This document shows positions 35,553 through 48,017 of a stretch of 64,000 nucleotides of DNA, piece by piece. The DNA lies in NCBI RefSeq assembly GCF_013391085.1, contig NZ_CP058334.1, positions 1,488,001 to 1,552,000 on the forward strand, written 5' to 3'. A program made the translations under genes and the position numbers. Each line of letters begins with the position of its first letter. The first letter of the stretch is position 1. The stretch is from Natronomonas halophila (GTDB lineage: Archaea > Halobacteriota > Halobacteria > Halobacteriales > Haloarculaceae). The notes beneath the pieces are model-generated. The model saw nothing but the letters and a program-made list of their open reading frames with translations. It ran no database searches and was not told where the DNA came from.

Positions 35553-36328
35553 GCGCCGACGACTTCGAGTTCGAAACCACCAGCGACACGACCGACGCTG
35601 GCAGCACGAGCACGAAACAGGCCCAGACCGTCCTCGAAACCGAGGGCCTGAAAGTCTCCTACGGGAAGGTTCGAGCGCTCCGCGGCATCGACGTCACGGT
35701 CCGGGAGGGCGAAATCGTCTCGCTTATCGGCCCCAACGGCGCCGGCAAGACCACCTTCGCGAACACCGTCTCCGGGTTCCTCGATTACGACGGGAGCGTC
35801 CGCTACCGCGACCAGGAGGTCGCCAGAGTCGGGCAGAAAAACCTCGTCAATCAAGGCATGATTCACTGCACCGAAGAGCGAGACCTCTTCGGCTACATGG
35901 ACGTCGAGGACAACCTCGAGTTGGGCGGGTACCTCCAGGACGACCACATCATCGAGGAGCGCAAGGAGTTCGTCTACGACCTCTTCCCGCGCCTCGACGA
36001 GCGGCGCGAACAGAACGCCCGCTCGATGTCTGGCGGCGAACAGCAGATGCTCGCCATCGGCCGTGCGCTGATGGGCGACCCCGACCTGCTCATCCTCGAC
36101 GAACCGACCATCGGGCTGGCGCCGGTCATCCTGCAGGACATCGCGGACGCGCTGGACCCGATTCAGGAACGGGGCGTCACCATCCTGCTGACCGAGCAGA
36201 ACGTCACCTTCGCGCTGAAACATGCCGACCGGATGTACCTGCTCGAAAACGGCGAAGCCGTCAAGGAAGGCACGCCCGAGGAACTGCGGGGCGACGACTA
36301 CATCCGCGAGTCCTACCTCGGCGGCTAA
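35549..36328 (+). CDS. LIV-type ABC ATPase, LivF family
   Basis: A 259-residue ATPase. Walker A GPNGAGKTTF, signature RSMSGGEQQMLAIGRAL, Walker B LLILDEPTIGLAP, and H-loop-position residue in LLTEQN (Q/N instead of H, usual for LivF). A disordered N-terminal 25 residues precede the fold. ATG overlaps livG. It completes the operon; transcription likely stops before the sixth secreted-family gene, which has its own TATA box. Confidence 0.93.
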   Translation: MSADDFEFETTSDTTDAGSTSTKQAQTVLETEGLKVSYGKVRALRGIDVTVREGEIVSLIGPNGAGKTTFANTVSGFLDYDGSVRYRDQEVARVGQKNLVNQGMIHCTEERDLFGYMDVEDNLELGGYLQDDHIIEERKEFVYDLFPRLDERREQNARSMSGGEQQMLAIGRALMGDPDLLILDEPTIGLAPVILQDIADALDPIQERGVTILLTEQNVTFALKHADRMYLLENGEAVKEGTPEELRGDDYIRESYLGG

Positions 36329-36457
36329 CGCCGCCCCCTGCTTGGGGTCCGAGCGAGAGCACGACCCCATCCACGTTCAGCCATGTACGACCACGACCGA
36401 CGCCGACTGCCCGTATTCCGCGAAACCGCCGGAGAGACGCGTCATCGGGCCGTCGAA

Positions 36458-36468
36458 AGCTTTTATCA
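36458..36468 (+). promoter_or_regulatory. TATA box of the sixth secreted-family gene
   Basis: AGCTTTTATCA about 25-33 nt before the ATG at 36491. This suggests the gene is transcribed separately from the ABC operon, as a leaderless mRNA. Confidence 0.6.
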
Positions 36469-36490
36469 CATCCACAGGTAGACCAATACG

Positions 36491-37432
36491 ATGCGACTCA
36501 AAACGGCCGCCCTCCTCCTCACCCTCTGCTGTCTCTCGCTTGCCGTCTTCACCGGCGGCGCGACCGCTGCCCACGGCAGCGACAACACCAACTTCACGGT
36601 GACCCCGGAGGACCGAACCCCCGGCGCTAGCAACGTTAGCTACACGTTCAACGTCGAGTTGACCGACAACATGGGCCGCTATCCAGCCATCGCACGCCCC
36701 GAACGGTTCGTCTTCGCCCTCCCGGGAGGAACGCTCGAAACCTGCCGCGGCGAAAGCGGGATGTTCACCTCGACGACGAACTACGAATTATACCTCAAGC
36801 AGTACAACGGCAGCGGTTACGAGCGAGCGGATTACACGGTCGATGCCGTCGGCTGGGACGGCGACGCCGTCGAGTTCCGATTCGACTACGGCGAGAGCGA
36901 CGATCCACCCGAATACGCCGTCGACGATATCCTCGTTCTCGAACTCGACAGCTGTGTCGGCAATCCCGATTCCGAGGACTGGTATCAGGGCGCCGTCTAC
37001 GGCGAAGGGAAATCCCGACTCGGCGACAACGTCACGTTCGGCCCCACGGCCTCACACTACTTCGCCATCTGTGAGGGCTGTGAAAGCGACGCCGATGGGG
37101 AAAGCCAACTCGGACGGCCCCCTTCGGCGACGCCGACACCGACCGCGACGCCAACGCCGACGCCGACTGCAACACCCACTCCGATACCGACCGAGACGGC
37201 CACGCCCGAACCGGAGCCGACACCGACCGCGACGCCAACAGCGACCCAGACGCCGACCGCAACGCCGGACGACGGTGCCGAACAGGGCAGCGCGACCGCA
37301 ACCGAACCCGGAGGTGGAGCCGGAGAGCCGCCTATCGACCCCGACGTGTTCGGGATGGACCCGTTCGTCGTCGTCGGGTTCGTCGCCGGCCTCTCCATCG
37401 CAATCGCCGCACTCGGCGCGAGACGACTCTAA
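36491..37432 (+). CDS. Divergent member of the secreted four-cysteine family (F)
   Basis: 313 residues: signal peptide (about 1-27), domain (28-200), Thr/Pro stalk (about 207-265) and a C-terminal hydrophobic helix with RRL end that lacks the exact PGF motif (FGMDPFVVVGFVAGLSIAI instead). Overall similarity to A-E is low, but the pattern is retained: cysteines at 85, 155, 194 and 197 (spacing 70, 39, 3 versus 75, 38, 3 in A), EDWYQGAVYGEG matching PGWYQITGTLEG, and HYFAICEGC identical to A. Anchoring may use a different or degenerate sorting signal. Confidence 0.85.
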   Translation: MRLKTAALLLTLCCLSLAVFTGGATAAHGSDNTNFTVTPEDRTPGASNVSYTFNVELTDNMGRYPAIARPERFVFALPGGTLETCRGESGMFTSTTNYELYLKQYNGSGYERADYTVDAVGWDGDAVEFRFDYGESDDPPEYAVDDILVLELDSCVGNPDSEDWYQGAVYGEGKSRLGDNVTFGPTASHYFAICEGCESDADGESQLGRPPSATPTPTATPTPTPTATPTPIPTETATPEPEPTPTATPTATQTPTATPDDGAEQGSATATEPGGGAGEPPIDPDVFGMDPFVVVGFVAGLSIAIAALGARRL

Positions 37433-37610
37433 GCCGTCCAATACCGATTTTTCCGCGTAATCTCTTCCTTACCCGGTAGTGATGCCTCTCGACACTCACG
37501 AGAGAGACGGCATCATGCAGTCTTCAAAAAAGAGGACCAGCGGGAGACAACTCGTATACAGTCTCCGTTCGTCGATGAATCGAGGGGTCGAAGTCGGGAA
37601 GACCCCGGTA

Positions 37611-37686
37611 AGCCAAGGGCCGGATTTGAACCGGCGTATAGTTGCTCTGCAGGCAACCGCGTAAGGCCAGACTCTGCCACCTTGGC
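37611..37686 (-). tRNA. tRNA-Cys (GCA)
   Basis: Complete cloverleaf on the minus strand: acceptor GCCAAGG paired with CCTTGGC, anticodon stem GTTGC/GCAAC around loop CTGCAGA (anticodon GCA), T-arm GCCGG-TTCAAAT-CCGGC, discriminator U. No intron and no encoded CCA. In haloarchaea this tRNA commonly directly follows 5S; here an acyl-CoA dehydrogenase gene lies between. Confidence 0.93.
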
Positions 37687-37737
37687 GCAATTCAGAATAG
37701 CGGAGTGGGGCGTTTAAGCGTAGCGGTCCCGCCGCAG

Positions 37738-38922
37738 TCAGTAACTGCGCGGCAGACCGAGCGTGTGTTCGGCGACGTGGTTCCGCATCATCTCGGTCGA
37801 CCCCGGCGCGACCTTACCCAGACGCGAGCCCTTCCACATCTCGATGACCGTATACTCGCGGGAGAAGCCGTTCCCGCCGTGGGTCTGGACCGCAACATCG
37901 GTCGCGTCGTGGCCGACCTCCGTCGCCCGAAGCTTCGCCATGTTCGAGACCTCGGCCGTCCGCTTCGGGTCCGCCTCGTTGTCGACCATCCACGCGGCCT
38001 TCCGGACGAGGAGGCCCGCCGACTGCAGTTTCGCCCACGAATCCGCGATGGGATGCTGGATACCCTGATGGGCGCCGATGGGCTGGTCGAAGACTTCCCG
38101 CTCGTTGGCGTAATCGACCGCGCGGTCGATGGCGCACTTGCCGACACCGATAGCACCGGAGGCACCGAGCAGCCGCTCGGGATTGACCGTATCGAACAAC
38201 TGGTACAGACCCATCCCCTTCGTCCCGATGATGTCGTCCTCGTGGGCGCGATAGCCGTCGATGGAGAGTTCGAACTGCTTTTCGGGTGTCGGGATGCCGA
38301 CGTCGAGTTCGCGGCGCTCGATGTTCGGATCGTCAGGGTCGACGAGGAACAGCGTCACACCCTGCATCTTCGCGGACTCGTCTTTCGGCGACGTCCGGGC
38401 GACCAGCAACATCTGGTCGGCCACGTCGACGCCCGATATCCACTGCTTCGTCCCGTCGATAACGTATTCGTCGCCGTCCTGTTCGGCGAACGTCTCCATG
38501 TTCGGCGCGTTGTGGCCCGCATCGGGTTCGGTCAGTGCCATCGCGAAGTTCACGTCGCCGTTGCAGATGCCCGGGAGCCATGCCTCTTTCTGCTCCTCGC
38601 TGCCGTTCTCCGTCAGCGTGATGCCACCGAAACAGACGTTGACCACGAACAGCATCTCGGCGCCGAGACAGCCGTTCGCACACAACTCCTCGACGATCGC
38701 CGATAGTTCCCAGAACCCCATCCCCTCGCCGCCGTACTCCTGGGGGATAGCCGCACCGAGAAAGCCCGCATCCGCACAGTCGTTCCAAAACTCCGTCGGC
38801 TCCTTGCCCTCCGAGACCTCGAGGAAGTACTCATCGTCGTAATCCGAGGCGATATTCCGGGCCGTTTCCCGAATCATCTCCAGTTCCTGGCTCTCTTCGA
38901 ACCCTGGTGGGGTATCCGTCAT
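37738..38922 (-). CDS. acd: Acyl-CoA dehydrogenase
   Basis: A 394-residue FAD-dependent acyl-CoA dehydrogenase. Diagnostic segments are GFLGAAIPQEYGGEGMGFW (near residues 53-71), FAMALTEPDAGHNAP (FAD/substrate-binding region), VIDGTKQWISGVDVADQML, FDQPIGAHQGIQHPIADSWAKLQSA, and a C-terminal QTHGGNGFSREYTVIEMWKGSRLGKVAPGSTE. It introduces a trans-2,3 double bond into acyl-CoA in fatty-acid or branched-chain amino-acid breakdown. It lies between 5S and tRNA-Cys on the same strand, beyond the rRNA terminator. Confidence 0.94.
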   Translation of the reverse strand: MTDTPPGFEESQELEMIRETARNIASDYDDEYFLEVSEGKEPTEFWNDCADAGFLGAAIPQEYGGEGMGFWELSAIVEELCANGCLGAEMLFVVNVCFGGITLTENGSEEQKEAWLPGICNGDVNFAMALTEPDAGHNAPNMETFAEQDGDEYVIDGTKQWISGVDVADQMLLVARTSPKDESAKMQGVTLFLVDPDDPNIERRELDVGIPTPEKQFELSIDGYRAHEDDIIGTKGMGLYQLFDTVNPERLLGASGAIGVGKCAIDRAVDYANEREVFDQPIGAHQGIQHPIADSWAKLQSAGLLVRKAAWMVDNEADPKRTAEVSNMAKLRATEVGHDATDVAVQTHGGNGFSREYTVIEMWKGSRLGKVAPGSTEMMRNHVAEHTLGLPRSY

Positions 38923-39052
38923 AGGCGTTCTCTAGCCCCGCATTTACTTAAACTGTGCAACTAACCACGCTTGGATAGTTTATTCGGGTGGACGGCAGAT
39001 GACGACGGAGCGATAGCTGTCGGAACAGCGCTACCGCTGCTCAATAAATGAC

Positions 39053-39087
39053 AAAAACCCACACCCAGCGGATGCTGAGTGTGGGTT
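39053..39087 (-). terminator. Strong stem-loop plus oligo-T terminator of the rRNA operon
   Basis: 14-bp stem with one mismatch (39056-39069 with 39074-39087) and a 4-nt loop; on the minus strand it ends in TTTTT followed by G. It lies just beyond the 5S 3' end. Confidence 0.85.
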
Positions 39088-39096
39088 AAATGAATG

Positions 39097-39218
39097 GTAG
39101 GCGGCGAACCGGTTTTCCCAGAGGCTCGCGCACTCCAGTACTCGTCGGAACGCTGGCGGGCTTATCTTCCGTGTTCGGGATGGGTACGGGAGTCGCCCCG
39201 CCGCTATGGCCGCCTTAA
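39097..39218 (-). rRNA. rrf: 5S rRNA
   Basis: About 122 nt. Conserved haloarchaeal 5S: 5' TTAAGGCGGCCATAGCG, central CCCGTACCCATCCCGAACAC, and 3' GGTTCGCCGCCTACC pairing with the 5' end. End coordinates are approximate by a few bases. Confidence 0.93.
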
Positions 39219-39276
39219 CGCCGGCTCGTGGAATCGAACCACGATATATGTCCAACACCGGTGGTCAATACCGTAT

Positions 39277-42298
<3,022 letters not shown>

Positions 42299-42445
42299 AC
42301 ACGGTCTCATACACAAGCCAGTCGACTGCTGGCTGTGTCCACCCTTCCCACTCACGCTTGCGCGGAGTGGTGCATCGGTTCTTCGTACCCAAACGAACCA
42401 CCGTTTCCCACTTAAGGGACACGGTTCGAAGTCGGGTACGTGAGA

Positions 42446-42517
42446 TGGACCCACTGGGATTCGAACCCAGGGCATCCTCCTTGCAAAGGAGGCACTCTAC
42501 CACTGAGCTATGGGCCC
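42446..42517 (-). tRNA. tRNA-Ala (TGC)
   Basis: 72-nt cloverleaf in the 16S-23S spacer: acceptor GGGCCCA/TGGGTCC, anticodon loop TTTGCAA (TGC), T-arm CTGGG-TTCGAAT-CCCAG, discriminator A. This is the standard spacer tRNA of euryarchaeal rRNA operons. Confidence 0.96.
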
Positions 42518-42522
42518 GGCCA

Positions 42523-44221
<1,699 letters not shown>

Positions 44222-44384
44222 CATCAGATCCCATCTATACGGCGGACCGCAGGGGTGGAATCCTCATTTCCTTCGGACCTAATTGTCTTCCGCGATGGGT
44301 CATAAACCCACCGGATTTCAATTGGCCCGTGAGTGAGTTCGGGTTCGAACCGAACTCAACCACGTCGTGTCTTTTCCAACCACC

Positions 44385-44738
44385 CTCATACACATAAGGG
44401 CGTCGGAACGGAAGCCAATCCGGGGCGACCCCGGACCGGCCTTCACACTTCAACTCGAATGCCCTGTTACACTTAAGGGCATCGGAGTTAGGTCGTCGCC
44501 GGAATGCGATTCCGCGCCGACCTTCGTATTTCAATCCAAGTGCCCTATTACACTTAAGGGCGTCGGATTGAATCCGACCCGACTCGTTTCCGAGTCGAGC
44601 TTCGTGCTCCGTTCCGAACGCCCCTCGCAGATGCGGGCGATCGGAAACGAGACGACCCAGAGGGCCATCCCGTCCGGGGCATCGCGCCCCGCGTTGATTG
44701 CATTCGTTCAGATGGGAGTGTTACCCTTAAGCCCGTCG
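44385..44738 (-). promoter_or_regulatory. Tandem rRNA promoter array (four intact units, one decayed)
   Basis: Read on the minus strand, the consensus CCGACGCCCTTAAGTGTAA(T/C)AGGGC occurs at 44542-44566 and 44461-44485, with variants at 44385-44406 (CTTATGTGTA) and 44718-44738 (CGACGGGCTTAAGGGTAAC). A further copy at about 44600-44644 keeps the flanks (CCGATCGCCC and GGGGCG) but has lost the TTAAGTGTAA core. The first four in order are 78-81 bp apart. These look like the multiple P promoters known for haloarchaeal rrn operons. Confidence 0.85.
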
Positions 44739-45038
44739 AAGTGAACCGCCTGCGTCACGCGATTTCACGCCGTTCGGACCGTGTGAGTACGAAACGCGGG
44801 TTGCTGTACCGTGCTTGGTAGATGGAGTCTAGCGCGATAGCGCGCGGGTGTCATTAAAACGATAGGAAAACCTATCAGAATCCGTATAGAAATGTCGCGC
44901 GGCTGGAAAACGACTCCTCATCCGTGCGCGCGTACGCGATGTCGGAGTCGGGTGAGGGCCGCGCAGGTACGACTAGCTACCGGGTACTCAAAGCCGTTCG
45001 GAAAAACGAAGCAGTGTTGGGCCGCAGCGTGGACGGCC
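44739..45038. other. Intergenic region upstream of the rRNA promoters
   Basis: 300 bp between the promoter array and MC1. It contains the probable MC1 terminator and a GC-rich palindromic run (AGCGCGATAGCGCGCG, near 44831-44846). No gene is supported. Confidence 0.6.
44853..44876 (-). terminator. Probable terminator of MC1
   Basis: Minus strand: GATAGG-TTTT-CCTATC hairpin (44861-44876) followed by GTTTTAAT. It is 163 nt beyond the MC1 stop. Confidence 0.55.
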
Positions 45039-45359
45039 TCAGATTTCGTCGAGATGTTCGATACCTTTCTTGGAGACGTTCGCCTCCGTGATGGTATCCT
45101 GCTCTTCGAGCCACTCGGGGGCATCCTCGGGGGCGTCTTCCTCCCACGACCACCCGTCATAGATGTGGACCTTCTTCGTGCCCTTCTCACGGAGCCGCAG
45201 TTCTTTGTGTTCGGCGTGCTGTTCGGTGTCGGCGGGCTCGAGTCGGCGCGCTGCTTTCAGCGCTGCCTGCCGCGGAGTCCGTCCCGAAAAGACGCTCGTT
45301 TCGTTGCCGGTCTGGTCGCGGAGCGCGAAGTTCCGCGTGTCATCGTCGTCACGTGCCAT
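45039..45359 (-). CDS. Non-histone chromosomal protein MC1 family
   Basis: 106 residues matching the MC1 DNA-bending fold: RNFALRDQTGNETSVFSGRTPRQAALKAARR (residues 9-39), ELRLREKGTKKVHIYDGW (about 52-69) and ANVSKKGIEHLDEI at the C terminus. The C-terminal half is strongly acidic (WEEDAPEDAPEWLEEQD) where methanogen MC1 is basic. MC1 bends and compacts DNA. Start MARDDDDT; the longer frame upstream is not supported. The promoter region is AT-rich (GATATAAATATATC, 45397-45410). Confidence 0.92.
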   Translation of the reverse strand: MARDDDDTRNFALRDQTGNETSVFSGRTPRQAALKAARRLEPADTEQHAEHKELRLREKGTKKVHIYDGWSWEEDAPEDAPEWLEEQDTITEANVSKKGIEHLDEI

Positions 45360-45596
45360 GGTTTGTACTCCTCCGTGTGACGTCTGCACACACTCTGATA
45401 TAAATATATCCCCCGTTCCGGCGGTTTCGGCCGTTTCTTTTATAAGTGAAGAGAGCGCCGTCGGCGAAAAACCGGGGGCGAACCCGCCTTCTGGCGCCCG
45501 ATATCCCCCGTTTGGCGCCTCGCGCGCACCCGAATCCCCCGACCCGCGCACGGTACACTTATGTATCTCGTGTGGCGAACGACCCAACACAACGCG

Positions 45597-45794
45597 ATGG
45601 TGCGAAAGAAGAAGCTCAGCCCGAGTGGCGCCAAGGACGAGGACGGCGAGTACCACAACGTGCACGTCAACCTCCACGAGGACGAACTCGCCGTCGCCGG
45701 CATGGAGATCGGCGACGAAGTGTTCGTCCGCGTTCGCGACGGGAAGATCATCATCCAGAAAGCCGACCCGGAGGACGTCGAACACGAGTTCTGA
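45597..45794 (+). CDS. Small AbrB/SpoVT-like DNA-binding protein
   Basis: 65 residues: MVRKKKLSPSG with a basic start, then NVHVNLHEDELAVAGMEIGDEVFVRVRDGKIIIQKAD, the swapped-hairpin AbrB pattern (G-D-E-V-x-V near residues 36-45, then G-K-I-I-I). Probably a transcriptional regulator or antitoxin-like protein; no toxin gene is adjacent. ATG 45597 is chosen; the ORF is open further upstream to 45561. pyrD follows 43 bp later and may be co-transcribed. Confidence 0.75.
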   Translation: MVRKKKLSPSGAKDEDGEYHNVHVNLHEDELAVAGMEIGDEVFVRVRDGKIIIQKADPEDVEHEF

Positions 45795-45837
45795 ACACGA
45801 CCGCGGCGCTTAAGCGCGTTCGCCAGCCCCCTACGGT

Positions 45838-46890
45838 ATGAGCCTCTACGACCTCGCGAAGCCGCTTTTGTTCCAACTCGACGCCGAAACCGCCCACCGG
45901 ACGGTCCACGAACTCCTCGGTGCCGTTCAGGAAACGCCCCTCGAACGCATCCTCGCGGACTACTACACCGTCGTCGACGCCCGCCTCCGCGTGGAGGCTT
46001 TCGGCCAGACCTTCCCGAACCCCGTCGGCGTCGCCGCAGGCTTCGACAAGAACGCCGAGATTCCCAACGCCCTCGCAGCGCTCGGCTTCGGCCACGTCGA
46101 AATCGGCGGCGTCACTGCGGAACCGCAGGCCGGCAATCCCCGCCCGCGGATGTTCCGCCTCCCCGAGAACCGCGCGCTCATCAACCGGATGGGCTTCAAC
46201 AACGACGGCGCCGACGTCATCGGCGAACGCCTCGCGGACACCGACTGCAAGGTCCCCCTCGGCGTCAACATCGGCAAGTCGAAATCCGCCCCCAACGACG
46301 AGGCCGAGGACGACTATCTCTATACGTTCGAACGCGTGCGCGAGGGCGGCGATTACTTCGTCGTCAACGTCTCCTCGCCGAACACCCCCGGCCTCCGGGA
46401 ACTCCAGCAGCGGGACCGCCTCGAATCCATCCTCGAAACGCTGCAGGACGCCGGTGCCTCGCCCCTCCTCGTCAAACTCTCGCCGAACCTCACCGACACG
46501 GCCATCGAGGACGCCCTCGACGTGGTCGACGAACTGGACCTCGACGGCGTCATCGCCACGAATACCTCCACCGACCGCCCGGCGAACCTTCACGGCGAGG
46601 CCGCCGACGAAGAGGGTGGCCTCTCGGGCAAGCCCATCGAGCAGGAAGCCACCGACATGGTCCGTTTCGTCGCCGAACGAACCGACAAACCCGTCGTCGG
46701 TGTCGGCGGCATCTCCGACGCGGAAGGCGCCTACGAGAAGATTCGCAACGGCGCCAGCGTCGTCCAACTCTACACGGGCCTCGTCTACGAGGGACCGTCG
46801 CTGGCCCGCGACATCAACGAGGGGCTGCTGGAGTTGCTCGAACGCGACGGCTTCGACTCCATCGAGGACGCCATCGGCGCGGACCTGTAG
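45838..46890 (+). CDS. pyrD: Dihydroorotate dehydrogenase, quinone type (class 2)
   Basis: A 350-residue FMN enzyme oxidising dihydroorotate to orotate in pyrimidine synthesis, passing electrons to menaquinone at the membrane. Class 2 features: N-terminal helical extension (MSLYDLAKPLLFQLDAETAHR), FPNPVGVAAGFDKNAE, the catalytic-serine loop NVSSPNTPGLRELQ, TNTSTDRP, and FMN phosphate site GVGGISDAEGA. Many archaea use class 1; class 2 is normal for haloarchaea. A TATA-like GCTTAAGCGC is about 30 nt upstream. Confidence 0.95.
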   Translation: MSLYDLAKPLLFQLDAETAHRTVHELLGAVQETPLERILADYYTVVDARLRVEAFGQTFPNPVGVAAGFDKNAEIPNALAALGFGHVEIGGVTAEPQAGNPRPRMFRLPENRALINRMGFNNDGADVIGERLADTDCKVPLGVNIGKSKSAPNDEAEDDYLYTFERVREGGDYFVVNVSSPNTPGLRELQQRDRLESILETLQDAGASPLLVKLSPNLTDTAIEDALDVVDELDLDGVIATNTSTDRPANLHGEAADEEGGLSGKPIEQEATDMVRFVAERTDKPVVGVGGISDAEGAYEKIRNGASVVQLYTGLVYEGPSLARDINEGLLELLERDGFDSIEDAIGADL

Positions 46891-46996
46891 AACGGTCGTT
46901 CGAGTCGAAACGAAGGGCGAACGGCGGTATAAACGAACCGGCGATAGGAAAGCGGAAGTAAACGGTTGTCGACGGCGCTGTGGGACGAGTCGTCTT

Positions 46997-47893
46997 CTAA
47001 CGGCGCTTTACTTCGTGTCGACCGAAGCCGTACCGGAGCCGGTTGGCCAGTCGACGGGAAAACTTGCCGTCCTCGACGCGGGAGTCGAACCGTTCACCCA
47101 GCGCCTCGTAGATGAGCGGCACCGAGACCTCCTGTTCGAGGGCTTCCTGAACGGTCCAGGTGCCCGTCGACCCGCCGGCGATGTGGTCGTCGACGTCCCC
47201 GAGGTCGTTGCCCTCCTCGCGGAAGGCCTCCTCGCAGAGTTCGAGCAGCCACGACCGGATGACGGCGCCGTTGTTCCACGTGCGCGCGATGGATTCCATA
47301 TCGAGGTCGTAACGGCCCTCGCTGAGTAGTTCGAAGCCCTCGCCGTAGGCCTGCATCAGCGCGTACTCGACGCCGTTGTGGACCATCTTCACGTAGTGAC
47401 CCGACCCGGAGGCACCCATGTGGTCGTGGCCCTGCGGCCCGGTCGCGACGGCATCGAAGACCGGCACCATCGCCTCGTAGGCCCATTCGGGGCCGCCAAT
47501 CATCAGCGAGAAGCCGAGTTCGGCGCCGGCAGGGCCGCCCGAGGTCCCACAGTCGAGGTAGGCCGCATCGAGGGCTTCGGCCCGCTCGACCGACCGCTCG
47601 AAGTGGGAGTTACCGCCGTCGACGACGACGTCCTCGGCGTCGAGCAGCGGGTCGAGGTCGTCCAGCGTCGCGTCGACGGCGTCGCCGGCCGGCACCATCA
47701 GCCAGATGCGCTTTTCCTCGGGCAGTCGTTCGACGAGGTCCTCGATGGAGTCAGCAGGGGTCGCGCCCGCTTCCGCCGCGTCCGCGACGGCCTCCTCGTC
47801 GAGGTCGAAGGCGACGACGTCGTGGCCGTGTTCGAGCACGCGGTCGACGACGATACGCCCCATACGGCCGAGTCCGATAACGCCGAGTTGCAT
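46997..47893 (-). CDS. gnd: 6-phosphogluconate dehydrogenase (decarboxylating, short form)
   Basis: 298 residues. Rossmann motif GLGRMGRIVVDRV (residues 7-19), VVDGGNSHFERS, substrate motif CGTSGGPAGAELGFSLMIGG (about 120-139), and KMVHNGVEYALMQAYGEGF containing the catalytic Lys. It produces ribulose 5-phosphate in the oxidative pentose phosphate branch known in haloarchaea. The short form lacks the extra C-terminal domain of the bacterial/eukaryotic enzyme. D-rich loop after the second strand (FDLDEE) suggests NAD preference. Divergent from the secreted hydrolase. Confidence 0.93.
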   Translation of the reverse strand: MQLGVIGLGRMGRIVVDRVLEHGHDVVAFDLDEEAVADAAEAGATPADSIEDLVERLPEEKRIWLMVPAGDAVDATLDDLDPLLDAEDVVVDGGNSHFERSVERAEALDAAYLDCGTSGGPAGAELGFSLMIGGPEWAYEAMVPVFDAVATGPQGHDHMGASGSGHYVKMVHNGVEYALMQAYGEGFELLSEGRYDLDMESIARTWNNGAVIRSWLLELCEEAFREEGNDLGDVDDHIAGGSTGTWTVQEALEQEVSVPLIYEALGERFDSRVEDGKFSRRLANRLRYGFGRHEVKRR

Positions 47894-48017
47894 GGTCGGA
47901 CATCTCGGCCCCGGCAAGTGAGGGTTGTGATTCGCCCGGCACCCGTATCGATACATAAAGGCCCGGCTAGAGGCGCCGATAACCCTTTGCAAGTCGTTCC
48001 GGAATCTCGGGTCAAGG

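Noticed and set aside
26100-37270. CRISPR-like or regulatory repeat arrays in the ACG/CCG-rich segments
   Set aside because: These are low-complexity codons for Thr/Pro stalks, in frame within surface-protein genes; repeats are irregular and without spacers.
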